A stretch of DNA of 5,774 nt from Actinomycetes bacterium (GCA_021805305.1 JAJZFO010000297.1:1-5774), one strand, 5' to 3'; numbered from the stretch's first letter, positions 1 through 5,561 are shown. Notes: generated from the letters alone by a model not told the origin. Translations and numbers: made by a program.

Positions 1-975
1 CACGTTGTTGGCGTACATGAAGGACGCCGACGCCCCCATCTGGGCGGGCGGATTGGCCAGACCGACGACGCGCACGCCCCGGTGCTCGACGACCTCCCCG
101 GCGACCGTCAGTTCACAGTTGCCGCCACCGTCGGCGGCCATGTCGATCACCAGGGACCCCTCGCCCATCGCCTCGACCATGGCGGCACTGAGCAGGAGGG
201 GCGCCTTGCGACCGGGTACGGCGGCCGTCGTGATGACGATGTCGGCGTTGGCCACTTCGCCCAGGAGGGCCGCCTGCTGCTGCGCCCTCTCCTCCTCGGT
301 GAGTTCACGCGCGTAGCCGCCCGCGGCGTCCGCGGTGACCCCCAACTTGACGAAGACCGCCCCCGCGGACTCGGCCTCCTCCTTGGCGGCCGAGCGTACG
401 TCGTAGGCGCGCACCTTGGCGCCGAGTCGCTTGGCCGTGGCGATTGCCTGCAGTCCCGCGACACCCACCCCCATGACCAGTACCTTCGCGGGGCGGATCG
501 TCCCCGCCGCCGTCGTCAACAGGGGAAAGAAACGGTCGAAGTACGTCGCGCCCGCGAGCGCCGCGCGGTAACCCGACACCGTCGCCTGCGAGGACAGGGC
601 GTCCATGTACTGCGCCCGCGAGATGCGCGGCAGGAGGTCGAAGGAGAGGATGGTGACCCGCCGATCGTTCATCGCGCGTACGACGTCGGCGTTCAGCAGC
701 GGCGACAGGAACGAGAGGTGCGACGAGCCCTCGGGCAGACGCGCCACCTCCTCGAGCGTGGGCGCGTTGACCCGCAGGTTCACGTCACCCGCGGGGTCGT
801 CCACGACGGTGGCCCCCACCTGGGAGTACGCGTCGTCACTGAAGTGCGCGAGAGCGCCCGCCCCGCGCTGGACCTCCACGGACCACCCGTCACCGACCAG
901 CGCCTTGACGGCGTCGGGGGTGAGTGCGACCCGCGTTTCGCCCGCACGAGACTCCCGGAAGAGAGAAATTTTCAT
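1..975 (-). CDS. pntA: NAD(P) transhydrogenase subunit alpha, domain I (PntA, partial, C-terminus beyond window)
   Basis: This gene encodes the NAD(H)-binding subunit of proton-translocating transhydrogenase. The enzyme couples hydride transfer between NADH and NADP+ to proton flow across the cytoplasmic membrane, and this domain is cytoplasmic. The frame is open from the ATG at 975 to the window edge, giving 325 codons of an expected 370-380. The N-terminus reads MKISLFRESRAGETRVALTP, typical of the PntA/alanine dehydrogenase fold. The segment RISRAQYMDALSSQ (residues 117-130) carries Arg117, Gln122, Asp125 and Ser128, which I align with Arg127, Gln132, Asp135 and Ser138 of Rhodospirillum rubrum domain I. 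GVGVAG at 169-174 is the dinucleotide-binding GxGxxG, followed by LQAIATAKRLGAKVRAYDVR. The RAQ..D..SSQ signature favours PntA over alanine dehydrogenase. The length and actinobacterial habit suggest a split enzyme, so genes for the membrane domain II and domain III subunits are expected further left on the same strand, but they are not visible. AGGAG lies only one base from the ATG, too close for a normal Shine-Dalgarno. No frameshift is seen. Confidence 0.95.
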   Translation of the reverse strand, partial: MKISLFRESRAGETRVALTPDAVKALVGDGWSVEVQRGAGALAHFSDDAYSQVGATVVDDPAGDVNLRVNAPTLEEVARLPEGSSHLSFLSPLLNADVVRAMNDRRVTILSFDLLPRISRAQYMDALSSQATVSGYRAALAGATYFDRFFPLLTTAAGTIRPAKVLVMGVGVAGLQAIATAKRLGAKVRAYDVRSAAKEEAESAGAVFVKLGVTADAAGGYARELTEEERAQQQAALLGEVANADIVITTAAVPGRKAPLLLSAAMVEAMGEGSLVIDMAADGGGNCELTVAGEVVEHRGVRVVGLANPPAQMGASASFMYANNV

Positions 976-981
976 TCTCCT

Positions 982-987
982 GTTTTA
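982..987 (-). promoter_or_regulatory. Putative -10 box for pntA (TAAAAC, leaderless spacing)
   Basis: Read on the minus strand, TAAAAC is followed by six bases (AGGAGA) and then the pntA ATG at 975. A start site about seven bases after the -10 box would fall on the A of the ATG, giving a leaderless transcript. The hexamer lacks the final T of the TAnnnT consensus. No -35 match is seen 16-18 bases upstream. The call rests mainly on the same spacing recurring before two other genes in this window. Confidence 0.35.
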
Positions 988-1078
988 GCAGGCATTACCC
1001 CGCGCGCCCGGCGGACCACGCCCGGGTCCTTTGGCTGTTTTTCTCCCCCGTCGACGTGCGATGGCCGCGCCGAACGAC

Positions 1079-1084
1079 TAGACC
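1079..1084 (+). promoter_or_regulatory. Weak putative -10 box for ogt (TAGACC)
   Basis: TAGACC lies exactly six bases before the GTG at 1091. This is the spacing expected for a leaderless transcript and matches the two minus-strand genes that start in this window. The last base is C instead of T and no convincing -35 element is present, so this is weak. No Shine-Dalgarno sequence precedes the GTG, which is consistent with a leaderless start. The rest of the 115-base divergent gap (976-1090) holds no other recognisable element. Confidence 0.25.
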
Positions 1085-1090
1085 GGCCAG

Positions 1091-1564
1091 GTGGAAAGTT
1101 CCTACGCCCGCGTGGAGAGCGCCGTGGGCACGTGGACCGTGGAGGGCACCGACGACGGCCTCACTCGGGTCTACATGCCCCACGAGAGGCCGTTGCGTCC
1201 CTCCACGCACACCGCGCCGCTCGTGCGCGGCGCCGCGCGCCAGCTCGAGGAGTACTTCGCGCAGTCGCGCACCACGTTCGCGGTAGCCCTGGCCCCCGTG
1301 GTCGCCACGGCGTTCCAACACGACGTGTGGCGCGCGCTGAAGTCCCTGCCCTACGGTCAGGTGGCGACCTACGCCGACGTGGCGGCCCTCGTGGGGCGAC
1401 CCCGCGCGGCGCGCGCGGTGGGTAACGCCAATCACGCCAATCCCTGGCCGGTGTTCGTGCCCTGTCACCGGGTCGTGGCCCGTCACGGTCTGGGCGGTTA
1501 CGGCGGGGGCGAGGACCTCAAGCGATATCTGCTCGCGCTCGAAGACGTGGAAATAGACGGCTAG
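1091..1564 (+). CDS. ogt: Methylated-DNA--[protein]-cysteine S-methyltransferase (O6-alkylguanine-DNA alkyltransferase)
   Basis: This is a 157-residue suicide DNA repair protein. It moves the alkyl group from O6-alkylguanine to its own cysteine and acts in the cytoplasm. The N-terminal part (1 to about 70) is the variable ribonuclease-H-like domain. The C-terminal part is the conserved catalytic domain, with FQHDVWRALKSLPYGQVATY at 75-94. RAVGNAN at 108-114 provides Arg108, the usual base-flipping arginine finger. NP at 117-118 precedes PCHRV at 124-128, with acceptor Cys125 and His126; Glu151 is the likely third member of the Cys-His-Glu relay. GLGGYGGG follows at 133-140. Cys125 excludes an alkyltransferase-like (ATL) protein, which lacks the acceptor. 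The length fits the ogt family, and there is no AraC-type domain as in Ada. An in-frame TAG at 1079-1081 makes GTG 1091 the earliest possible start. A second in-frame GTG at 1112 would still leave the catalytic domain intact. The gene is divergent from pntA and convergent with the kinase gene, so it is probably transcribed alone. Confidence 0.95.
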   Translation: MESSYARVESAVGTWTVEGTDDGLTRVYMPHERPLRPSTHTAPLVRGAARQLEEYFAQSRTTFAVALAPVVATAFQHDVWRALKSLPYGQVATYADVAALVGRPRAARAVGNANHANPWPVFVPCHRVVARHGLGGYGGGEDLKRYLLALEDVEIDG

Positions 1565-1570
1565 TCGAGT

Positions 1571-1619
1571 CGACGCGCGCGTCGGCGACGCCGCGGGACC
1601 CGACCCCGGTCAGTACCGG
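1571..1619. terminator. Hairpin-rich convergent gap, possible bidirectional terminator
   Basis: Only 45 bases separate the ogt stop from the kinase stop. They contain a perfect 14-base palindrome CGACGCGCGCGTCG at 1571-1584. A GTCGG (1581-1585) / CCGAC (1600-1604) pair is also present, and CCGGT/ACCGG (1606-1610, 1615-1619) spans the kinase stop codon. There is no T-tract on either strand, so this is not a canonical intrinsic terminator. Position between convergent genes is the main support, and short palindromes are common in DNA this GC-rich. Confidence 0.25.
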
Positions 1620-2986
1620 CGAATCTGCAGTCGCATGGTCGAACCGGACTCGACCGTGATGAAGCGGGCCTCGCCGCCGTGGCGCGCGACGATCTCGGCC
1701 ACGATCGGCAGCCCGAGCCCGGTACCCCCCGACGTGCGAGATCGCGCGGCGTCGGTGCGCACGAAGCGTTGAAACAAGCGCTCGGAATGCGCGACGTCCA
1801 CCCCGGCGCCGTCGTCGTGCACGCAGATCTCGGCCATGGGTCCGACGTAGCGCGACGAGAAGGAGACCTCACCCTGGGCGAAGCGCGCCGCGTTGTCGAC
1901 GACGTTGCGCACCATCCGGCGCAACATGGCCGGATCTCCCCACACCCGCGTGGGCTGCACCCCCGCGGTCGAGATCGTCAGGGTGGTCAATTGACGGATA
2001 CGCCGAGCCTCCTCGTCGAGGATCTCGTCCAAGTCCACCTCCTCGCGGCGCATCTGTTCACCGCGCTCGTCACTGCGCGCGAGGAAGAAGAGGTCGTCCA
2101 CCAGGGAATCGATACGGCGACCCTCGCGGCGAATGGTGTCGGTGAACTCGACCCAATCGGTCTCGTCGAGGTGTTGGGAGGCGCGCTCCACCGTCGCCAG
2201 GAGCGTCGTGAGCGGACTGCGCAGTTCGTGCGACGCGTTCGAGACGAACTCCTGTTGGATCCGCGAACTCGTCTGGAGGCGGTCGAGCATGGCGTTGAGC
2301 GTCCGCGCCAGACGCGACACCTCGTCGTCGCCCCCGGTCTCGGGTACCCGGTCGCTCAGGTCGTGCGCCGCGATGGTGGCCACGCGACGGCGAATCGCTT
2401 CCACCGGCGAGAGGGTGAGCCCCACCGAGAACCAGACAATGGAGGCCACGATCAGCAAGAGCAGCGGTATCGCCACGACGATATCGACGAGCACCCGATG
2501 GTTGGCCTGCGCCAGGGACGGACCGTAGATGAAACCGACCACCAGACCCTCCCCCAGTGGCGTATTGACGATCTGCGCTTGACCCAGCGTCAAGCGGCCC
2601 GCCAGGGGGCTCGTCTTCACCCACGGGAGTTGGTCGACGAGGAACTCACTGGCGGAGTGCACCGTCACCACTTCGTGCGAGATCACGGGGTAGCGCGCAA
2701 TGGGTTGACTGGCGGCCCACACCTCACGATCGGCCAGATTGGTGACCTGCACGACGGCGTCGCCGCGCGAGCGCAGGGTCTGGGGGAGGTGCCCCGGTCC
2801 GAGACTGCGCGCGACGCTGACTTCGACCTGGGTCATCGCTTGATTGACGCGGCCCATCGCCGCGGTGGAATTGGAGTAACGGGCGACGAAGTAGATGGCC
2901 ACGCCCGTGGCGACGAAGACCAGGGCGGTGACCGCGACGAAGATGAGGGTGAGGCGCGCGCGGATGGAGAGCGCGCGCCGCATCAT
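1610..2986 (-). CDS. Sensor histidine kinase (HAMP, HisKA, HATPase)
   Basis: This is a 458-residue membrane kinase that should autophosphorylate and pass phosphate to the response regulator encoded directly upstream. The first helix is about residues 11-34, the extracytoplasmic sensor region 35-165, the second helix 166-190 and the HAMP linker 190-242. The H-box SNASHELRSPLT has phosphoacceptor His253. The N-box is RNVVDNAARF (360-369), with Asn361 and Asn365. The G1 box DDGAGV is at 391-396, the F-box LFQRF at 404-408, and the G2 box GGTGLGL at 420-426. All catalytic boxes are intact. The sensor region matches no fold I recognise, so the stimulus is unknown. The start ATG at 2986 overlaps the regulator's TGA as ATGA, and a second ATG follows immediately, so translation may begin at either Met. 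I see no clear ribosome-binding site, which suggests coupling to the regulator. The domain order resembles the MprB/TrcS/CutS type, but no specific name is justified. Confidence 0.95.
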   Translation of the reverse strand: MMRRALSIRARLTLIFVAVTALVFVATGVAIYFVARYSNSTAAMGRVNQAMTQVEVSVARSLGPGHLPQTLRSRGDAVVQVTNLADREVWAASQPIARYPVISHEVVTVHSASEFLVDQLPWVKTSPLAGRLTLGQAQIVNTPLGEGLVVGFIYGPSLAQANHRVLVDIVVAIPLLLLIVASIVWFSVGLTLSPVEAIRRRVATIAAHDLSDRVPETGGDDEVSRLARTLNAMLDRLQTSSRIQQEFVSNASHELRSPLTTLLATVERASQHLDETDWVEFTDTIRREGRRIDSLVDDLFFLARSDERGEQMRREEVDLDEILDEEARRIRQLTTLTISTAGVQPTRVWGDPAMLRRMVRNVVDNAARFAQGEVSFSSRYVGPMAEICVHDDGAGVDVAHSERLFQRFVRTDAARSRTSGGTGLGLPIVAEIVARHGGEARFITVESGSTMRLQIRRY

Positions 2987-3672
2987 ACGGCGCTCGAGAA
3001 CACGTACCCCACGCCGCGCACCGTCCTGATCCGCGAGGCCGTACCCGGGACGTCGAGTTTTCGGCGCAGGTAGCCGACGTAGACCTCGACCACGTTGGGG
3101 TCACCTTCGAAGTCCACGCCCCAGACGGCGTCGAGGATCTCCTGCTTGGTCACGGTGTGATCGACGCTCACCATCAGACACTCGAGGACCCGGAACTCGC
3201 GCGACGTGAGTTTGGCGACGACCCCGGCGCTCGACACCTGTCGACTGATCGTGTCGAGCGACACGTTGCCGATGACCACCTTGCGGCTCTGACCCCGATC
3301 GAAGCGACGCAGCAGCGCGTTGATCCGCGCCAGCAAGATGGACCACTCGAAGGGCTTGCGCAAGAAGTCGTCCGCGCCCACCTCGAGTCCCTCAATCTCG
3401 TCGAGGTCACCGTTCTTGGCGGTCAACATCAGTAGCGGCGTCGCGATGCCCGCCGCGCGGATCTCCACGCACACACTGAATCCGTTGCGCTTGGGCAACA
3501 TCAGGTCGAGCATGATCAGGTCGAACGGCGACGCCAGCGCGCTCGTGAGACCGGCCTGCCCGTCGTGCTCCTCCTGCACCACGAAGCCCTCGTCGCGCAA
3601 GAGGTCCGAGATGGCGTGCGCCAGGTCGATGTCATCCTCGACGACGAGTATCCGACGGGGCGTCTCGCTCAT
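2983..3672 (-). CDS. OmpR/PhoB-family response regulator
   Basis: This is a 229-residue cytoplasmic transcription regulator, partner of the kinase encoded just downstream. The receiver domain spans about 7-123. Its acidic pocket is Glu12/Asp13/Asp14, the phosphoacceptor is Asp56 in MLDLMLP, the switch residue is Thr84, and Lys106-Pro107 sits in FLRKPF. The C-terminal winged-helix DNA-binding domain (about 131-226) shows the family features KLTSREFRVLECLM, the recognition-helix region NVVEVYVGYLRRKL and the closing wing RIRTVRGVGYVF. The frame stays open far upstream, to an ATG at 4287, but that extension only shadows the Rieske gene. The conserved receiver begins directly after ATG 3672, which also forms an ATGA overlap with the stop of the upstream gene. 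No Shine-Dalgarno is seen before this start, so translation is probably coupled. The 16-bp palindrome upstream of the operon is a candidate site for autoregulation, which is inference only. Confidence 0.96.
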   Translation of the reverse strand: MSETPRRILVVEDDIDLAHAISDLLRDEGFVVQEEHDGQAGLTSALASPFDLIMLDLMLPKRNGFSVCVEIRAAGIATPLLMLTAKNGDLDEIEGLEVGADDFLRKPFEWSILLARINALLRRFDRGQSRKVVIGNVSLDTISRQVSSAGVVAKLTSREFRVLECLMVSVDHTVTKQEILDAVWGVDFEGDPNVVEVYVGYLRRKLDVPGTASRIRTVRGVGYVFSSAV

Positions 3673-4850
3673 TGCAGGTAGAGATTGCCGTTGGCGGATT
3701 CCACGATGGAGAGCGGGGCGAGGCCGTGCGGCGCGGGTCCCGAGATCACCTGACCGGTGGCCACCTGGAATTCGGAGCCGTGACACGGGCACACCAGCAC
3801 CTTGGCGGAGGGGGCGTAGCCCACTTGACACCCGGCGTGGGGACAGACGGCGTCGTAGCCCACGAACGTGCCCTTGGACAGTTGCACCACGATGCCGGGG
3901 TCGCCCGAGGAGGGGATCGTGAAGGACGCCGCCGAACCCACCGGCACCGAGGCGGCCGGACCGAGCAGGGTGCCCGAGGTGCCACCGGTGCCCGTCGCAC
4001 TCGCCGGGGCGCCACCGCCCGCGAGCGTGGGGGACGAGGACGTCGAGCCCGACACCGCCGACGATTCGAGGTGCCCGACCTCGGTGGTCAAGAATCCGGT
4101 CACCACGGCGGCGCCCGCGACGACCGCCACGGTCGTCGAGCCCAGCACCACCGAACGGCGGTCGTAGGTCTTGATGGCGACGGGCGTCACCTGCGCCGGA
4201 CGCTGGTGCAATACCGGACAACTCGCCATCGCGCACGACTGATTGGACAGCGCCTTGCAGTGGCCCCGATGAAAGTTTCCGCACCACGTGCGTACGTTGT
4301 CGAAGGGGACCGCCACCAGCGCGTCGGCTTCGATCCCGGCCTGCTTCGCGGCGCTGCGCGCGATGAGGGCGTCCGCGCTGAGCCGTGATCCGCCCCCCGC
4401 GATGATCAGGGGCATCCAGGCGAACAAGAAGACGATGTCGGCACCCGTGAAGTAGGGCTTCGAGTGAAAGCTGACCGCGAGGAAGAGGTTGAGGCTGAGA
4501 AACGCCCCCGCGGTCGCGGCGAGACGGGTCTTGAGCCCGAGGAGCGTGCCCAGGCCGATGGCGAGTTCACCGTAGGCGATGACCCAGCCGATGAGGGCCG
4601 CGTGGGGCAACATCGCGTGCAGGAGCGAATGGATCGGACTCAGTCGCGCGGCGCCGGCCATCTGGGACTGGATCGACGACGGCGAGGTCGCGCGAAAGAA
4701 CGACGGGTCCGCGAGTTTCTGCAGACCCGCGAAGGCGAAGGTCGCCCCCAAGAACAACCGCAGGGGTAGGAGCGACCATTCCGAGAGCGCCCAGGCGCGC
4801 GCCGGCAGTACCGGCGCGAACCGCGACGGAGGAGTGGGGTGACGCGCCAT
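3669..4850 (-). CDS. DoxD-like membrane protein fused to a Tat-type Rieske [2Fe-2S] domain
   Basis: This is a 393-residue, first gene of a three-gene operon. Residues 25-152 form a four-helix DoxD/DoxX-like domain (helices near 25-46, 82-104, 108-128, 135-152). DoxD is the small subunit of thiosulfate:quinone oxidoreductase. A cytoplasmic linker at 153-230 contains Cys190, His194, His197, Cys198, Cys206, Cys211 and His215. An internal DRRSVVLG motif (Arg231-Arg232) precedes a fifth helix at 234-256, resembling a twin-arginine signal. A Ser/Thr/Gly/Ala-rich spacer (262-300) leads to the Rieske domain at about 305-393. Its motif CPHAGC (336-341) and motif CPCHGS (354-359) supply ligands Cys336, His338, Cys354 and His357, with a disulfide Cys341-Cys356. 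Positive residues in the helix 2-3 loop (GLKTR) and before helix 5 support a cytoplasmic N-terminus and an extracytoplasmic Rieske domain. Position 361 is Phe where high-potential Rieske proteins have Tyr. The likely role is quinone-linked electron transfer. The substrate is unknown, and thiosulfate oxidation is only suggested by the DoxD resemblance. The 4-base overlap with the response regulator argues for a functional link. Confidence 0.88.
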   Translation of the reverse strand: MARHPTPPSRFAPVLPARAWALSEWSLLPLRLFLGATFAFAGLQKLADPSFFRATSPSSIQSQMAGAARLSPIHSLLHAMLPHAALIGWVIAYGELAIGLGTLLGLKTRLAATAGAFLSLNLFLAVSFHSKPYFTGADIVFLFAWMPLIIAGGGSRLSADALIARSAAKQAGIEADALVAVPFDNVRTWCGNFHRGHCKALSNQSCAMASCPVLHQRPAQVTPVAIKTYDRRSVVLGSTTVAVVAGAAVVTGFLTTEVGHLESSAVSGSTSSSPTLAGGGAPASATGTGGTSGTLLGPAASVPVGSAASFTIPSSGDPGIVVQLSKGTFVGYDAVCPHAGCQVGYAPSAKVLVCPCHGSEFQVATGQVISGPAPHGLAPLSIVESANGNLYLQ

Positions 4851-4866
4851 TCCTGGATTCTAAACT
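4839..4866 (+). promoter_or_regulatory. Possible dedA promoter (GTGACG - 16 bp - TAAACT)
   Basis: GTGACG at 4839-4844 matches TTGACA at four of six positions. After a 16-base spacer, TAAACT at 4861-4866 fits TAnnnT. Transcription would start near 4873, leaving a leader of about 44 bases that carries the ribosome-binding site. The -35 would lie inside the first codons of the divergent DoxD-Rieske gene, and the -10 overlaps that gene's own -10 on the other strand. The match is modest and the call tentative. Confidence 0.3.
4857..4862 (-). promoter_or_regulatory. -10 box TAGAAT for the DoxD-Rieske/regulator/kinase operon
   Basis: On the minus strand TAGAAT (five of six bases match TATAAT) is followed by CCAGGA and then ATG at 4850. 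A transcription start about seven bases after the box coincides with the A of the ATG, predicting a leaderless mRNA. AGGA sits directly against the ATG, too close to act as a ribosome-binding site, which supports this reading. No good -35 hexamer is seen. The position it would occupy is partly covered by the palindrome at 4867-4882, suggesting regulated or activator-dependent transcription. Confidence 0.6.
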
Positions 4867-4882
4867 GCTGCTAATTAACAGC
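4867..4882. promoter_or_regulatory. 16-bp near-perfect palindrome, candidate operator
   Basis: GCTGCTAATTAACAGC pairs at seven of eight dyad positions (only C4871/A4878 fails) and forms an AT-rich island in a GC-rich window. It lies in the 66-base gap between two divergent genes. It begins four bases upstream of the operon's TAGAAT box and just downstream of a possible dedA -10, so a bound protein could affect both directions. Which protein binds is unknown. The operon's own OmpR-type regulator would more often use direct repeats, so an unrelated dimeric repressor is equally possible. Confidence 0.45.
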
Positions 4883-4904
4883 GCGCCGTTCCTCGCGTCT
4901 GGGT

Positions 4905-4909
4905 AAGGA
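4905..4909 (+). promoter_or_regulatory. Ribosome-binding site AAGGA of dedA
   Basis: AAGGA ends seven bases before GTG 4917, ideal Shine-Dalgarno spacing, and decides the GTG as the dedA start. It contrasts with the other genes that begin in this window, none of which has a properly spaced site. Confidence 0.75.
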
Positions 4910-4916
4910 TGTCCCC

Positions 4917-5561
4917 GTGATCAGCGCGTCCATCATCTCATTCATCCTGCACGACATCCATTCCTTGCCCGGGCCCCTGGTCTACGCGCTGGTGATGCTC
5001 CTCGTCTTCGGCGAAGCGGCGCTCTTCGTCGGGTTCGTGCTGCCGGGTGAGACCACGGTGCTCGTCGCGGGGGTCGTGGCGAGCCAGGGCAACATCAACA
5101 TCGGCGTCCTGTGCGGGCTGGTGGTGGTGGCCGCCGTGGTCGGTGACTCCGTGGGCTACGCGGTCGGCCATCACTTCGGCGATCGGCTCCTCGAACTGCG
5201 CGTCCTACGCCGTCACCGTGAGGACTTGGACGCGGCGATCGCGGGCATGCAACGCCGCGGCCCGGTGTACGTCTTCCTCGGACGCTTCACCGCCTTCTTG
5301 CGAGCGGTGATGCCCGGTCTCGCCGGGATCTCCAAGATGCACTATCGCCGCTTCTTGATCGCCAACGCGCTCGGCGGGCTGATCTGGGGCGTCGCCTTCA
5401 GCCTGTTGGGGTACTTCGGGGGATCGCAGCTCGCCCGCATCGAGAAGTACTCGAGTTGGGCGTCGATCGCGCTGGTCGTCGTGCTCATCGTATCGGTGCT
5501 CGGCGTGCACTTCCTGCGCCGCGCCGCGCGCCGGCGCCGCCACGACGCCGACCAGGGCTAG
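4917..5561 (+). CDS. DedA-family membrane protein (VTT/SNARE-associated domain)
   Basis: This is a 214-residue polytopic inner-membrane protein of the DedA superfamily. Members are linked to envelope integrity, undecaprenyl-phosphate or phospholipid translocation and proton-dependent tolerance phenotypes. The N-terminal hydrophobic part contains FGEAALFVGFVLPGETT (31-47). Glu33 and Glu45 are 12 residues apart, the same spacing as the essential Glu39/Asp51 pair reported for E. coli YqjA/YghB. GDSVGYAVGHHFGDR follows at 76-90. The central signature GRFTAFLRAVMPGLAGISKM (122-141) has Arg123 and Arg129 six apart, matching the essential Arg130/Arg136 pair. The segment NALGGLIWGVAFSLLGYFGG at 150-169 and a last helix at about 181-200 precede a basic tail, RRAARRRR. 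Length is normal for the family. GTG 4917 is chosen for its ribosome-binding site. The gene is divergent from the DoxD-Rieske operon and its stop overlaps the stop of a convergent gene. The individual substrate cannot be told from sequence. Confidence 0.93.
   Translation: MISASIISFILHDIHSLPGPLVYALVMLLVFGEAALFVGFVLPGETTVLVAGVVASQGNINIGVLCGLVVVAAVVGDSVGYAVGHHFGDRLLELRVLRRHREDLDAAIAGMQRRGPVYVFLGRFTAFLRAVMPGLAGISKMHYRRFLIANALGGLIWGVAFSLLGYFGGSQLARIEKYSSWASIALVVVLIVSVLGVHFLRRAARRRRHDADQG

Noticed and set aside
976..981. AGGAGA as the ribosome-binding site of pntA
   Set aside because: AGGAG ends only one base from the ATG, far too close for normal 16S pairing during initiation. A leaderless start explains the layout better.
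1112..1114. Alternative GTG start for ogt
   Set aside because: GGAAAG lies 13 bases upstream, too far to be a good ribosome-binding site, and the GTG at 1091 is equally in frame. It cannot be excluded, but it would not change the function.
82..1425. A 447-codon open frame on the plus strand opposite pntA and across ogt
   Set aside because: It is antisense to pntA, whose motifs are unmistakable, and runs through ogt in another frame. Its composition (Arg/Gly/His-rich, low complexity) is typical of a GC-rich shadow frame.
1611..1621. The 11-mer CAGTACCGGCG also occurs at 4806-4816
   Set aside because: One copy covers the kinase stop and the other sits in the DoxD-Rieske N-terminal codons. Two copies of an 11-mer with no shared context look like chance.
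1679..3073. A 464-codon open frame on the plus strand opposite the histidine kinase
   Set aside because: It mirrors the kinase codons, is rich in Arg, His and Gly, and shows no motif. Long antisense frames are expected where stop codons are rare.
3673..4287. A longer response regulator starting at ATG 4287
   Set aside because: The extra 205 residues overlap the DoxD-Rieske coding sequence and are low-complexity Arg/Gly text. The receiver domain begins right after ATG 3672, which also makes the ATGA overlap.
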